Of a DNA stretch of 64,000 bases, positions 29,025 through 38,686 are shown piece after piece. Under the pieces are notes generated by a model. It was not told the DNA's origin. It saw nothing but the letters and a program-made list of their open reading frames with translations, and searched no databases. Source of the DNA: JALOTE01 sp031422195 (GTDB lineage Bacteria; Pseudomonadota; Alphaproteobacteria; Rhizobiales; Rhizobiaceae); assembly GCA_031422195.1 (NCBI GenBank), contig JANOPZ010000040.1, positions 1 to 64,000 of the forward strand, in the 5' to 3' direction. The stretch's first letter is position 1, and each line of letters opens with the position of its first letter. The translations under genes and the position numbers were made by a program.

Positions 29025-30299
29025 TCATTCAGCCGCAATATCGGGAGCAATATCAGAAGCAACATCGGGAGCATAGGAAGCGTGTGATGAAGCGGCAATA
29101 TGGTTTGCCAATAGGTCCAAACCACGTTCGGCAGCGCCTTTGCTGATCAGCGGGCCGGCATCAGGGTACCACTCAATGCGCATATCTGCTCGGTGATCGG
29201 GCTGCGAGGCGTCTTTAAGAATCATGCGCAGCTCAGGTTCTAACAGCTGCTCGCCCGCGCCGCCAAAGCCGACCAAAGCAACCGGGGCTGGGTCGATCAA
29301 GGCAAATACGTTGCGCAGCCCAACGCCGAGTGCTTGCGCTGCAATTTTGAAAGCTTGCCGTTCGGGCCCGTCGCGTTCCAGTGCCGTTTGCGCAAGCACC
29401 GCAAATTCAGAATGGTTTATTTCGCGTTTGGGTTGGCTATGCGGGTCTTCGCCTTTGGCATTGCGCCAAATCGCGTAATCACTCGCGTAAGCTTCAATAC
29501 AGCCATTGCGCCCGCAGCGGCATTTAGCACCTTGATATTCATGCACCATGTGCCCGAATTCAGCCGCCGATGAGCGTACGCCAGAAAACAGGCGGCCACC
29601 GATCGTGATACTCATCCCAATGCCATCAGTCATCGCGACTGAAACAAAGTCTCCGCCATAAAGATCAGGCTTTAGTCTGCGTAAAGCGACAGCCGTTGTG
29701 TCACTATCATTAGCCACCGTTACTGGAATGCCCAGCCGCGCTTCCAGTCCGTCGGAAAAATCAACGGAGCCTGCCGTGATCGGCGACCAAAGCATCACAC
29801 GGCAACTGGTATCAACAACGCCTTGCACACCGAGTGAAATTTGCCTGACAGGTGGTAAATGCAGTGGTAATTCTGCCATCATGCCTGAAAGCACATAGGC
29901 AAGCGCATCGTTTATCGCTTCGCCGTCGGCCTCGCGGGTTTCAATACGTGCTTCGCGAGTAAAAACAATGTTCCCTGTAAAATCAAAAAACGTAAACCGC
30001 GCAGTGTTTAAGCTGAGCGCCACAGTTGCAACCAAAGCTGCTCTCTCATCGAGGCAAAGCGCCATTTGCGGGCGGCCACGGCGTGACGAAGAAGAAGCAA
30101 TACTGGATTCGCTCAGAACACGGTCTTGCATTAAACCGGCAGTAATTGTTGAAACTGTTGCAGGAGAAAGGCCGGTGCTTGTTGCAAGTTCTGTGCGGGA
30201 CACACTCCCTTTAATCCGAACAGCCTGAAGGATCCGCAGCGTGTTGGCACGGCGCAGATCGTCTGAACGCGCCATAATGGGGCGAATCTGCACGATCAT
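29025..30299 (-). CDS. ROK-family transcriptional repressor (XylR-like)
   Basis: The 424-residue protein has an N-terminal winged helix at about 10-70 (RRANTLRILQAVRIKGSVSR, then TELATSTGLSPATVSTI) and a ROK sugar-kinase-like domain with the zinc motif CRCGRNGCIEAYAS. It starts at 30299, where GGAGG lies six bases before the ATG; the frame extends 24 codons upstream without such a site. It is divergent from a xylose-type ABC importer and is the obvious regulator of it. The extreme C-terminus (YAPDVASDIAPDIAAE) is encoded by a 12-base tandem repeat and lies outside the conserved fold. Confidence 0.9.
   Translation of the reverse strand: MIVQIRPIMARSDDLRRANTLRILQAVRIKGSVSRTELATSTGLSPATVSTITAGLMQDRVLSESSIASSSSRRGRPQMALCLDERAALVATVALSLNTARFTFFDFTGNIVFTREARIETREADGEAINDALAYVLSGMMAELPLHLPPVRQISLGVQGVVDTSCRVMLWSPITAGSVDFSDGLEARLGIPVTVANDSDTTAVALRRLKPDLYGGDFVSVAMTDGIGMSITIGGRLFSGVRSSAAEFGHMVHEYQGAKCRCGRNGCIEAYASDYAIWRNAKGEDPHSQPKREINHSEFAVLAQTALERDGPERQAFKIAAQALGVGLRNVFALIDPAPVALVGFGGAGEQLLEPELRMILKDASQPDHRADMRIEWYPDAGPLISKGAAERGLDLLANHIAASSHASYAPDVASDIAPDIAAE
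29035..29070. repeat. 12-base tandem repeat in the 3' end of the ROK gene
   Basis: Three imperfect copies follow one another: GCAATATCGGGA, GCAATATCAGAA and GCAACATCGGGA, with a partial fourth (GCATA). The repeat length is a multiple of three, so copy-number change would lengthen or shorten the protein tail by four residues without a frameshift. Confidence 0.85.
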
Positions 30300-30421
30300 T
30301 GTTTGCCTCCGTACAGCAGCATCTAGTTTAGCCGGCGATAAAGCACCGGTAAGGAGGGTGCAGAATTTCACTGTTTACAACAAGAATGTTGACACAGAAC
30401 GAAATCTTGTCCAATCTTTTT

Positions 30422-30462
30422 TTCGAGCCTCGAATTAAAAGGTTCAAGGGCCAGTTGGCCCT
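30422..30462. promoter_or_regulatory. Two dyads in the divergent ROK/xylF control region
   Basis: The 215-base gap between the ROK repressor and the importer holds TTCGAG-C-CTCGAA (30422-30434) and AGGGCCA-GT-TGGCCCT (30447-30462), both perfect around a short centre. A weak promoter, TTGACA with CAATCT 17 bases later, lies just upstream (from about 30390). These are candidate operators for the ROK protein; the assignment is by position and symmetry only. Confidence 0.45.
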
Positions 30463-30514
30463 GAATTGCAAAGACCTATATTTAGTCGTGCCATCGGCAC
30501 CCCGGGAGGATTAT

Positions 30515-31549
30515 ATGAAGAAGTATGCATTGGCGCTTGCTGGCGCCGTGTTCGCTTTGACTGCTGTGTCGAGTGCACAAGCAGCGGGCAAAACCATTGC
30601 CGTTTCTTGGAAAACATTCCAGGAAGAGCGTTGGAAAACAGACGAAGCCGCAATCAAGGCTGCCGTTGAAGCTGCCGGTAACACCTATGTGTCAACAGAC
30701 GCGCAGGGTTCTGCCCAGAAACAAGCTGCTGATATTGAAGGCCTGATCTCGCAAAAAGTTGACGTGATCATGGTTGTTGCGTTCGATTCCGACGCGATTC
30801 TGCCATCAATTAAAGCCATCAATGATGCTGGTATCAAGTCGATTGCTTATGATGTGCAGTTCGAAGATCCATCAGCGCTCTATATCACCTTCGACAACGT
30901 CGGTGTTGGCAGAACAATTGCTGATGAAGTTCAGAAAGCCAAACCAGAAGGCAACTATGCCATCATCAAAGGTGACAAAGGCGACCCGAACGCAACATTC
31001 TTGCTTGGCGGCATGATGGAAGTTCTCAAAGCCGGTATTGATTCTGGTAAGATCAAAATCGTCTGCGAAACATTCACAGACGGCTGGAAGCCAGATGGCG
31101 CGCAGAAAAACATGGAACAGTGCTTGACCTCAACCGGTAACAAAGTTGACGCAGTATTGTCTCAGAACGACGGTATGGCCTCAGGCGTTGTTGCTGCTTT
31201 GACAGCACAGGGCATGTCCGGCATTCCAGTTGGCGGTCAGGACGGCGACTTGGCCGCGATCAACCGCGTTGCTCTTGGCTCACAGACAGTTTCTGTTTGG
31301 AAAAACGCTAAAGACCTCGGCAAAGTAGCTGCTGAAGCTGCAAACGCCTTGGCTGAAGGCACTGCTATGGACGCAATTGCTGGCGTTGGTAAATTTGCTG
31401 ACGGTAAAAACAAAGTTGAAATGAACGCAATTTTGCTTGCTCCAACACCAATCACAAAAGCCAACATCAATGTTGCCATTGATGCCGGTCACATCACCAA
31501 AGACCAAGCCTGTGCTGGCGTTGCAGCCGGTGCAGTTCCAGGCTGCTAA
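30515..31549 (+). CDS. xylF: Sugar ABC transporter substrate-binding protein (XylF-like)
   Basis: The 344-residue protein has a Sec signal peptide (MKKYALALAGAVFALTAVSS, cut near residue 23) and a periplasmic-binding type 1 fold. It resembles D-xylose-binding XylF in several places: ERWKTDEAAIKAAVEAAG, QIEGLIS-like ADIEGLISQKVDVIMVVAF, AYDVQFEDPSALYITFDNVG, DGWKPDGAQKNMEQ and GGQDGDLAAINRVALGSQ. GGAGGA lies directly upstream of the ATG at 30515. A terminator-like hairpin follows the gene, suggesting it is expressed above the permease and ATPase. The sugar is probably a pentose but is not proven. Confidence 0.85.
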   Translation: MKKYALALAGAVFALTAVSSAQAAGKTIAVSWKTFQEERWKTDEAAIKAAVEAAGNTYVSTDAQGSAQKQAADIEGLISQKVDVIMVVAFDSDAILPSIKAINDAGIKSIAYDVQFEDPSALYITFDNVGVGRTIADEVQKAKPEGNYAIIKGDKGDPNATFLLGGMMEVLKAGIDSGKIKIVCETFTDGWKPDGAQKNMEQCLTSTGNKVDAVLSQNDGMASGVVAALTAQGMSGIPVGGQDGDLAAINRVALGSQTVSVWKNAKDLGKVAAEAANALAEGTAMDAIAGVGKFADGKNKVEMNAILLAPTPITKANINVAIDAGHITKDQACAGVAAGAVPGC

Positions 31550-31573
31550 TATCGCAGCCTAATTGAATAAAAG

Positions 31574-31607
31574 CCGCGCCGTTTGCAAAATCGGCGCGGT
31601 TTTTTTT
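31574..31607 (+). terminator. Intra-operon intrinsic terminator between xylF and xylH
   Basis: CCGCGCCG pairs with CGGCGCGG across ten bases and is followed by eight T residues. It lies 25 bases after xylF and 31 before xylH, so partial termination here would give excess binding protein over membrane components. Confidence 0.88.
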
Positions 31608-31637
31608 AAGGTGAAACAGGATACTGGGGAGATATCC

Positions 31638-33044
31638 ATGTCTGACAAACCCGACAGCAGTGCAGGCCCGGCCATGCAAAAAGAGGGGCCGGTGCAACGG
31701 TTTTTTCGGGCAACCGAAATTGATCAACGCATGTTGGGCATGATTATTGCCCTCATAGTGATTTGGTGCGTGTTTGATTACGCCAGCGGCGTGTTGCGCG
31801 GTGATTTTGGTGGTTTGCTTGGCGGCTCGTTTTTGACACCACGCAATCTGTGGACCCTTCTTGTTCAGACCTCGTCCATCGCAGTTATGTCAACCGGCAT
31901 GGTGTTGCTGATTGTCATGCGCCAAATTGATTTGTCGGTTGGCTCGATGCTGAGCTTAGTTGCGGTCGTGGCGGCAGTGTTCCAAGTGTTTCAACTTGGT
32001 CCGGTTCTGGGTGTTGGCCATCCGGCAATTTGGGCGCTTGGCGTGGCAGCCGCCATTGGTATTGGTGCTTTAATCGGGGCCGCAAACGGCGCACTGACGG
32101 CTTATGCAAAAATTCCCTCGTTTATTGTAACCCTTGGCGGGTTAATTTGTTATAGCGGCCTCGCCTTCTTGGTGGCGCGCGGCGAAACTGTTGCGCCGAT
32201 GGATAAGACATTTGAGGTTTTCGGTGGCGGCATTGCAATCAGCTGGCTTGGGCCATTTTGGAGCTGGGCAATTGCTGGTCTGGCGTGCCTTGGTATTATT
32301 TTTGGAATCGTCAACGGACGCCGCCAGCGCCAAAGATTTAAGTTTCCGCTGCGCCCTATTTGGGCAGAAGTGTTTTTGGCCTCAATCGGCAGCGCGGCGG
32401 TTTTGGGCACAACCCTTGTAATGAATTCTTACCCTTGGCCGTTCAAGTTGATCGAAAACTATGCTGTTGCCAATAACGTGCCTATTCCTGCCGGGATTGA
32501 AAACAGAGATGGCAGTGCCGTCTGTATGGCCGCTGAAAAAATTGTGCGCTGCACGGAAGGCTTGATTTATTATACCGGCTATTCTGTACCTGTCCTAGTT
32601 GCCTTGGCAGTTGGCTTGGTGATGACATTTATTGCCACCCGCACCCAGTTTGGCCGCTATGTTTATGCAACCGGCGGTAACCCAGAAGCAGCTGAACTTG
32701 CAGGCATCAACACCAAATGGCTGCTGGTAAAAGTGTTTGCTTTAATGGGGGCATTGGTTGGCATTTCAGCAGTGATTTCATCGGCGCGCCTCAATGCGGC
32801 CACCAACGCATTGGGCTTGTTTAGTGAACTATATGTGATTGCGGCAGCCGTTATCGGCGGCACGTCCCTCGCTGGCGGTGTTGGCACGATTTATGGTGCA
32901 ATGATTGGCGCGCTTTTGATGCAATCGATCATCTCCGGCATGTCACTTCTAAACTTACCAACCGCCTATCAAAGTATCGTTGTTGGTGTTGTTTTGGTTC
33001 TCGCTGTCTGGCTTGACCAGCTTTACTCCCGCCGCGTGAAATAA
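31638..33044 (+). CDS. xylH: Sugar ABC transporter permease (XylH-like)
   Basis: The 468-residue permease belongs to the branched-chain/ribose-type family (BPD_transp_2), with the signatures [17 protein letters not shown] and [20 protein letters not shown]. It resembles XylH and is longer than RbsC-type permeases: a segment of roughly 100 residues (about 225-325) contains a basic cytoplasmic stretch ([10 protein letters not shown]), one membrane helix and a polar loop with two cysteines. GGGGAGA precedes the ATG at 31638. xylG follows after ten bases. Confidence 0.85.
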   Translation: MSDKPDSSAGPAMQKEGPVQRFFRATEIDQRMLGMIIALIVIWCVFDYASGVLRGDFGGLLGGSFLTPRNLWTLLVQTSSIAVMSTGMVLLIVMRQIDLSVGSMLSLVAVVAAVFQVFQLGPVLGVGHPAIWALGVAAAIGIGALIGAANGALTAYAKIPSFIVTLGGLICYSGLAFLVARGETVAPMDKTFEVFGGGIAISWLGPFWSWAIAGLACLGIIFGIVNGRRQRQRFKFPLRPIWAEVFLASIGSAAVLGTTLVMNSYPWPFKLIENYAVANNVPIPAGIENRDGSAVCMAAEKIVRCTEGLIYYTGYSVPVLVALAVGLVMTFIATRTQFGRYVYATGGNPEAAELAGINTKWLLVKVFALMGALVGISAVISSARLNAATNALGLFSELYVIAAAVIGGTSLAGGVGTIYGAMIGALLMQSIISGMSLLNLPTAYQSIVVGVVLVLAVWLDQLYSRRVK

Positions 33045-33054
33045 GGACGAGATC

Positions 33055-33825
33055 ATGGCAACTCCACTCATTGAAATGCGGGATATTTCCATTGCATTCG
33101 GCGGTATTAAAGCTGTCGATCATGCCAGCATTGATCTTCATCCCGGCGAAGTTGTTGCATTGCTTGGCCATAATGGCGCCGGCAAGTCAACGTTGATTAA
33201 GGTTTTGTCCGGAGCTTACAAGCGCGATGCCGGGCAGATTATGATCGATGGCAATGAAGTTGCAATCAATAATCCGCGTGATGCTAAAGGCCATGGTATT
33301 GAAACAATTTATCAAACGCTGGCTTTGGCTGATAACGTTGATGCTGCCGCTAATTTGTATCTCGGCCGTGAACTCAAAACCAAGTTCGGCACGCTGGACG
33401 ATGTGGCGATGGAAGCTGAAACCCGCAAGGTTATGCATCGCCTCAACCCCAACTTTCGCCGCTTCAAAGAGCCCGTGAGCAAACTTTCAGGTGGCCAACG
33501 CCAATCTGTTGCAATCGCGCGTGCCATCCATTTTAACGCACGCATTTTGATTATGGATGAGCCGACGGCAGCGCTTGGCCCGCAAGAGACAGCTCAAGTT
33601 GGCGAGCTGATCAAACAGCTGAAAGCTGAAGGTATCGGTATCTTCCTGATCAGCCATGACATCCATGATGTGTTTGATTTGGCGGATCGGGTTTGCGTCA
33701 TGAAAAACGGCAAGGTTGTTGGAACAGCTCACGTCAAAGACGTCACCAGCGACGAAGTGCTAGGCATGATTATTGCAGGCAAATGCCCGGCGGGTGCTAC
33801 GCCGGGGCCGGGGGCAATGAACTGA
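33055..33825 (+). CDS. xylG: Sugar ABC transporter ATP-binding protein, single cassette
   Basis: The 256-residue ATPase has Walker [10 protein letters not shown], signature [14 protein letters not shown], Walker [13 protein letters not shown] and the switch histidine in [10 protein letters not shown]. coli XylG and RbsA carry two fused cassettes; this protein carries one, as in rhizobial FrcA-type and xylose-type importers, and would act as a homodimer. A Pro/Gly-rich tail follows. It is the last gene before a strong terminator; no sugar kinase or isomerase follows. Confidence 0.88.
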   Translation: MATPLIEMRDISIAFGGIKAVDHASIDLHPGEVVALLGHNGAGKSTLIKVLSGAYKRDAGQIMIDGNEVAINNPRDAKGHGIETIYQTLALADNVDAAANLYLGRELKTKFGTLDDVAMEAETRKVMHRLNPNFRRFKEPVSKLSGGQRQSVAIARAIHFNARILIMDEPTAALGPQETAQVGELIKQLKAEGIGIFLISHDIHDVFDLADRVCVMKNGKVVGTAHVKDVTSDEVLGMIIAGKCPAGATPGPGAMN

Positions 33826-33848
33826 GTTAAAACTTAATTCAATGAACG

Positions 33849-33886
33849 AAAGGGTTTTTGCTATTCAATGCAAAAGCCCTTTTTTT
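33849..33886 (+). terminator. Intrinsic terminator after the sugar importer operon
   Basis: AAAGGGTTTTTGC pairs with GCAAAAGCCCTTT (one mismatch region) over an eight-base loop and runs into seven T residues. The T-run touches the stop codon of the convergent ligase gene. Confidence 0.88.
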
Positions 33887-35138
33887 ATGCTTTGCGCGCT
33901 CTGTCTCTCCCCACGCCCGCTTCAAGCGCCACGCAGCCCCAAATCACGCCATAGCAAATGTACAAATGCCGCCACTTGTCGAGGTCGATTACAATGCCAA
34001 CCAAAAGATGGCCAAGAAAAACAATCCAAGCACACATTAAGTAGGGCTGCCACGGCCTTGGGCGCATCACAATTTTGAAGCCTGCCACCAGCGTCCATAA
34101 AAATAATGTCATCCAGCCTGCAAAACCAATCCAGCCATAATCAAGCAACGCCTTCAGCCACATGGCATGCGTGTCTTCGCCATAGATTTTGCCAAATTCT
34201 ACAGGGCCAAGGCCCCAAGGCTTTTCAAGCGCAACCCAAAATCCAATGGCATGGCGGGCAAAACGTCCGACACGCGCGCCATCATAGTCTTGAACGACTT
34301 TGGCGCGTTGCGTGAAAAGTTCCGAAATTTGTGGCACTTGAAGGGCTATTAAAAGCGCCACCATGACCAAAGCAAAGGCAACGCCAGTAAGTACGATCAG
34401 CCTTAAGCGAAACTTTGTGCTTTCGCTTTGTAAAAACAACATGAGCACCAATAGGGCGGTGACAAACACCATCAAACCCCATGCCGCTCGGCTGAAAGAA
34501 AGGAACAGGCCAAGCAGAATGAAAAGCAAAGGCGCGGAAAATTTGAACAGGTCGCTAACGGTTCCGGTTAAAATCCGATAGATCAGGTAAAGCGCTGGTA
34601 AAACCAAATAGGGCCCAAACACGTTTGGATCTTGGAATGCGCCCTTGGCACGCGAGTAAAGCGTAAACATCTCGCCACCCGGTATAAGGCCGAGGTAGCC
34701 GAAAATGCCTAAGCCAGCAGTGCCCATGGCACCAAACACATAGGCCCAAAAAATTGGTTTAAGCAGCGCTGGATTATTGTTGATTGCAGCAGCATAAAAC
34801 ACGGTTGTTAGCGCCAAGAATGCCGTTACCGCATAATACATCGGCGCTTCAGACAGGTCTTTGAGCTGGGTCCACGTAAGCAAGCCGCCAAGCAAAATAA
34901 CCATAAACAAAATCAGCGGAATGACTGTTATGCGATTCAGTCTAAGGCCGCACAGAAAAGCAACGCCAATCATTGCCACCATGTAAAGATCATAGGGTGC
35001 CGGTTCATTGATCACGAAACCCGAAAGAAAGACGCCAAACGCAACAGCAGCAATACCAATATATTTCAGCGCAGCTGCGTTGATTTCCGCTTTGGTCAGC
35101 GGAGCCCGATAATAATCTGGTGCGGTAATACTGCTCAT
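33885..35138 (-). CDS. O-antigen ligase/polymerase family membrane protein
   Basis: The 417-residue protein has about eleven membrane helices and one large periplasmic loop, the Wzy/WaaL layout. The motif SRAKGAFQDPNVFGPYLV before the central helices and RVGRFARHAIGFWVALEKPWGLGPVEF in the large loop carry the arginines and the conserved H of the O-antigen ligase family. It could polymerise repeat units or ligate the polymer. It is the last gene of a leftward exopolysaccharide group and is seven bases downstream of the initiating transferase gene. Confidence 0.85.
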   Translation of the reverse strand: MSSITAPDYYRAPLTKAEINAAALKYIGIAAVAFGVFLSGFVINEPAPYDLYMVAMIGVAFLCGLRLNRITVIPLILFMVILLGGLLTWTQLKDLSEAPMYYAVTAFLALTTVFYAAAINNNPALLKPIFWAYVFGAMGTAGLGIFGYLGLIPGGEMFTLYSRAKGAFQDPNVFGPYLVLPALYLIYRILTGTVSDLFKFSAPLLFILLGLFLSFSRAAWGLMVFVTALLVLMLFLQSESTKFRLRLIVLTGVAFALVMVALLIALQVPQISELFTQRAKVVQDYDGARVGRFARHAIGFWVALEKPWGLGPVEFGKIYGEDTHAMWLKALLDYGWIGFAGWMTLFLWTLVAGFKIVMRPRPWQPYLMCAWIVFLGHLLVGIVIDLDKWRHLYICYGVIWGCVALEAGVGRDRARKA

Positions 35139-35145
35139 AGCTGCT

Positions 35146-36669
35146 TCAATATGCGTTTTCTGAGTTAAGCAGGCGAATAGGGGTCAGAAGAAGAATTTTC
35201 AAATCAAACCATAAAGACCAATTTTCGATATAAAAAAGGTCATATTCTGTCCGGCTTTTGATCTTTTCGTCGGTGTCAACTTCACCGCGCCAGCCGTTGA
35301 TTTGCGCCCAGCCCGTCACTCCTGGTTTTACACGGTGGCGGGCGAAATAACCTTCTACCACTTCGTGATAAAGCCGGTCATGCGTTTGCCCTGAAATGGC
35401 ATGCGGGCGCGGGCCGACCAGTGAAAGATCTCCCTTCAAGACATTGAAAAATTGAGGAAGCTCATCAAGCGAGGTTTTCCGGATAATCCGGCCCACTTTT
35501 GTGACGCGTGGATCGCCCTTGGTTACAGCTTTGATCGCCGTCGGATCACACATTTCAGTATACATCGAGCGGAATTTAAGAACATTAATAACTTCATTAT
35601 TGAAGCCATGGCGCTTCTGCTTAAAGAACACGGGCCCTTTTGAGTTCATTTTAATCGCAATAGCCACACCCAACATTATGGGCGAAAACACAATAATTCC
35701 AAAAAGGCTAAAGACGATATCAAAAGCCCGCTTGGCAACAGAGTCCCAATCGTTGATCGGTTTGTCGAAAATGTCGAGCATTGGAACCGAGCCAATATAA
35801 GAATAGGAGCGCGGCCGAAATCGCAATTGACTCATGTGCGCTGACAACCGGATGTCGACCGGCAGCACCCATAGTTTTTTCAAGACCTGCATCACACGGG
35901 CTTCAGCAACCATGGGAAGGGACACAATCAGCATGTCAATTCGGGCGATCCGCGCAAACTCAATCAAATCGGTTGTTGTGCCAAGCTTAGGGTAGCCAGC
36001 GATGACTTTTGGAGAGCGCGCACCGTCTCGGTCGTCAAATAGGCCGCACAAACGAATATCATTATGCGGCTGTTGTTCGATGGCGCGGATCAACTCTTCT
36101 GCAGATTGACCGCCGCCAATCACCACTGCGCGGCGCTCCATAATGCCATTTTGCGCCCAATGTCGAATAAGCAATGTCAGCGCAATCCGACCAATCGCAA
36201 TGGAGGCGATTGCGCTTAAAAACCAGAGCCCAAACCACAGACGTGAAAGATCATCTGAAATTTTCAGAAAGAAGCCAATAATTGCAATCGCAGCAAAGGC
36301 ACCGCCCAGAACCGTAAATATTTTGCCAAGGCTTGCCAGCGGTGTGCGGAGCACCTTCATTTGGTAAGCACCGTTAATTTCAAGCAGCGCCATGCCGATG
36401 AATCCACCCGCCAACGAAATCGAATAGTAAAAAAGCATAAGCGGGCCGGTCCCGACATAAGCGATGTAGCAGACGACACCCGAAAGCGTGATCAAAACTG
36501 TATCGATCAGACGTAATATGCCAGTTACCATAGCCGGGCTGATGGTTTCCTGGCTGAATTGTTTGGCGATATCGAGAGCTAAGCTTTTAAGATGCTCACG
36601 GCTGTCAAGCGGAACTTCGCTGTGCAGGGTCGACGCGTTTAGTATTCCGGGAGCTTCGTTCTTGGTCAT
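35146..36669 (-). CDS. Undecaprenyl-phosphate glycosylphosphotransferase
   Basis: This 507-residue protein starts an exopolysaccharide repeat by moving a sugar-1-phosphate onto undecaprenyl phosphate. The first half has four or five membrane helices and a CoA-binding-like domain (RRAVVIGGGQSAEELIRAI). The second half is the bacterial sugar transferase domain, with a helix before KMNSKGPVFFKQKRHGFN, KFRSM, RKTSLDELPQFFNVLKGDLS and KPGVTGWAQINGWRGE. The WcaJ/ExoY-like architecture fits glucose or galactose, which I cannot distinguish. The ATG at 36669 is chosen; the longer frame would start inside the preceding gene. Confidence 0.92.
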   Translation of the reverse strand: MTKNEAPGILNASTLHSEVPLDSREHLKSLALDIAKQFSQETISPAMVTGILRLIDTVLITLSGVVCYIAYVGTGPLMLFYYSISLAGGFIGMALLEINGAYQMKVLRTPLASLGKIFTVLGGAFAAIAIIGFFLKISDDLSRLWFGLWFLSAIASIAIGRIALTLLIRHWAQNGIMERRAVVIGGGQSAEELIRAIEQQPHNDIRLCGLFDDRDGARSPKVIAGYPKLGTTTDLIEFARIARIDMLIVSLPMVAEARVMQVLKKLWVLPVDIRLSAHMSQLRFRPRSYSYIGSVPMLDIFDKPINDWDSVAKRAFDIVFSLFGIIVFSPIMLGVAIAIKMNSKGPVFFKQKRHGFNNEVINVLKFRSMYTEMCDPTAIKAVTKGDPRVTKVGRIIRKTSLDELPQFFNVLKGDLSLVGPRPHAISGQTHDRLYHEVVEGYFARHRVKPGVTGWAQINGWRGEVDTDEKIKSRTEYDLFYIENWSLWFDLKILLLTPIRLLNSENAY

Positions 36670-36727
36670 CGTTTGCCGAGCCTGATTGCAATTGTTTGAG
36701 CCTATTTCAAACCTATGAAATTTGTGT

Positions 36728-37876
36728 TCAACCGTTGCGTCTGGCAAGCGCAGTAAAATAGGCATTTTCAATGGTGGCAGCCATTACATCTGCACCAAAG
36801 CGGGCTTTTAGGGTGGCCTGCGAAGGCATCAACGCTGCCCAAGCCGTTTCATCGCTCAAGACTTTAATCATGTGGGCTTCAATTGAAGCGACATTTGCAT
36901 GGGTGATGCCAGTAGCGTCTTTTCCGAAGATCTCTGGAATTCCGCCAACATTGGTTGCAATCATTGGTTTTCCAGCCGCTAATGTTTCAAGCACAATATA
37001 GGGCATGGCTTCGGCTCGTGATGGAACAACAACTGTGCGCGCAAGCGCGAACGCATGTCGTGCAGGCATTGGGTCAAAAAAAGTGACGCGGGAACCAAAA
37101 CCGAGGCGGGCCGCCTGTGCTTTATAATGAGGCAGGTCATCGCCCGCTCCGACCATAACGGCCGTCAGCTTTCGGCCCGTTTTTTGTTCTGCTCCAGCCA
37201 GAGCGTCAAGAAACAAATCGGGGCCTTTAAGATTGCGCATCATACCGATGTAGAGAAAGTCGGCTGCATTCTTTGCGTTAACGACAGGATCAAACTCTGC
37301 CGGTTGCACTCCGTTGTAAGCAATCTCGAAGGGCGCTTTTATCCGACCGATCTTCGTTTCATAGGTTGAGCGTTCATACTGTGCAACAAACATCACTCTG
37401 TCGGTCAAGCGCTCCAGAAACCGCTCAGTCGTGAAAAATATTTTCCCTGCCAGAGCATCAGTATCATAATGCAACGATCCGCCATGGGCTGAATAAAGCC
37501 GGGCGGTTTTGCCGGTTGGTCCACGCATGAAAGTGCCGAATAGGCGCGCATAAACGCCGCCTTTTGCCCCATGCCCATGCAAAATATCCGGCTTCAGCGC
37601 TTTAAGGGCCTGAAATGTCCGCCAAGCAGCAATGGCATCCCCAACGCCAATGTGGCGTTGCATTTCAACGCGGGCAAGGCCGAGGGCCAGTTTGGGTTTT
37701 ACAGTATCAAACAGCCGGTCTTCATAATCGCCTCCGGTCGAGCTATCGCAGACAATTCCAACCTGATGGCCATTGCCAACTTGTGCGTCCACAAGGTCGC
37801 GGACATGGCGAAACAGGCCCCCAACCGGTGAACGAAAGCAGTGAACGATTCGTAAAGAAGGTTGCAAAGGCATCAC
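36728..37876 (-). CDS. GT4-family glycosyltransferase
   Basis: The 382-residue enzyme has the GT-B fold of family GT4. Its N-terminal Gly-rich loop is SPVGGLFRHVRDLV, and the C-terminal donor-binding E-x7-E motif is EAMPYIVLETLAAGKPMIATNVGGIPEIFG-like (37000-region). It presumably adds the second sugar to the lipid-linked precursor. It is the only dedicated glycosyltransferase in this cluster, so the repeat unit is short or other transferases are encoded elsewhere. The start may be GTG at 37876 or the next ATG at 37873. Confidence 0.9.
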   Translation of the reverse strand: MMPLQPSLRIVHCFRSPVGGLFRHVRDLVDAQVGNGHQVGIVCDSSTGGDYEDRLFDTVKPKLALGLARVEMQRHIGVGDAIAAWRTFQALKALKPDILHGHGAKGGVYARLFGTFMRGPTGKTARLYSAHGGSLHYDTDALAGKIFFTTERFLERLTDRVMFVAQYERSTYETKIGRIKAPFEIAYNGVQPAEFDPVVNAKNAADFLYIGMMRNLKGPDLFLDALAGAEQKTGRKLTAVMVGAGDDLPHYKAQAARLGFGSRVTFFDPMPARHAFALARTVVVPSRAEAMPYIVLETLAAGKPMIATNVGGIPEIFGKDATGITHANVASIEAHMIKVLSDETAWAALMPSQATLKARFGADVMAATIENAYFTALARRNG

Positions 37877-37887
37877 TCAACCTGTCG

Positions 37888-38451
37888 TTAAAACAAACGT
37901 TCGCGAATATAAATTGTATCACCGGGTAAAACCGGATCAGAAATCAAGACGCGACCAGTCATGAGTTTGCCATTGATTTGGCGCGTGACGTCAACATCTG
38001 ATTGATTCGCGCGGGCATTAAACCCGCCTGCAACCGCGATGGCTTTCTGCACAGTCATGCCAGGGACATAAGCATATTGGCCTGAAGCACCAACTTCGCC
38101 CATAATAAACATCGGGCGGTAAGTATCAATCTCGACTGTTACGTCAGGGTTGCGCACAAAACCGCCTTGCAGAGCGCCAGCAATTTTTCCTTCAAGCTGC
38201 TGTGAGGTGAGACCGCGCGCCGGCACTGCGCCAACCAATGGAAAAGCAATAAAGCCTGATTGATCAACAGCATACGTATTGGTGAGGCCTTCTTGGTCAA
38301 AAACAGTAATGCGCACCTTGTCGCCTTCGCCGAGCACATAAGGATAATTCAGCGCCTCATGGAAGGCAGCGGGCGCAGGCTGGTATCCAGAACACGCCGC
38401 CATAGCCAATGCCATTACGAATAGAATTGTTGAGCGAAACCACGCAGCCAT
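37888..38451 (-). CDS. Polysaccharide export lipoprotein (Wza-type)
   Basis: The 187-residue protein is a lipoprotein with Cys20 in the lipobox AMAAC. It has a polysaccharide-export domain (VLGEGDKVRITVFDQEGLTN, then YAVDQSGFIAFPLVGAV) and one SLBB-type domain (RPMFIMGEVGASGQYAYVPG). It is half the length of E. coli Wza and lacks the C-terminal amphipathic helix, as in rhizobial ExoF-like and short Wza proteins. It heads the leftward group, is eleven bases before the glycosyltransferase and is divergent from the copolymerase gene. Confidence 0.9.
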   Translation of the reverse strand: MAAWFRSTILFVMALAMAACSGYQPAPAAFHEALNYPYVLGEGDKVRITVFDQEGLTNTYAVDQSGFIAFPLVGAVPARGLTSQQLEGKIAGALQGGFVRNPDVTVEIDTYRPMFIMGEVGASGQYAYVPGMTVQKAIAVAGGFNARANQSDVDVTRQINGKLMTGRVLISDPVLPGDTIYIRERLF

Positions 38452-38686
38452 GAAATATCACCACTCAGAAAAGGGCAGGGTTAGCCCGTCGTAAGCCTGT
38501 TATCGCCTTGTTAAGGTTAATCGACAGTAAAAGCCGCGGCATTGAGCCAATAAATCTAAATTTATGAGTGATGGCACCTCGATCTCAGGCCCAATGCTAT
38601 TAACGGGACGGTTACCAAGTTTGTTTACATTCCAACACAGTGCTGCCGCTTGACTGCGGCTCAGTGAGTATGTGTGGAGTAGGTTG

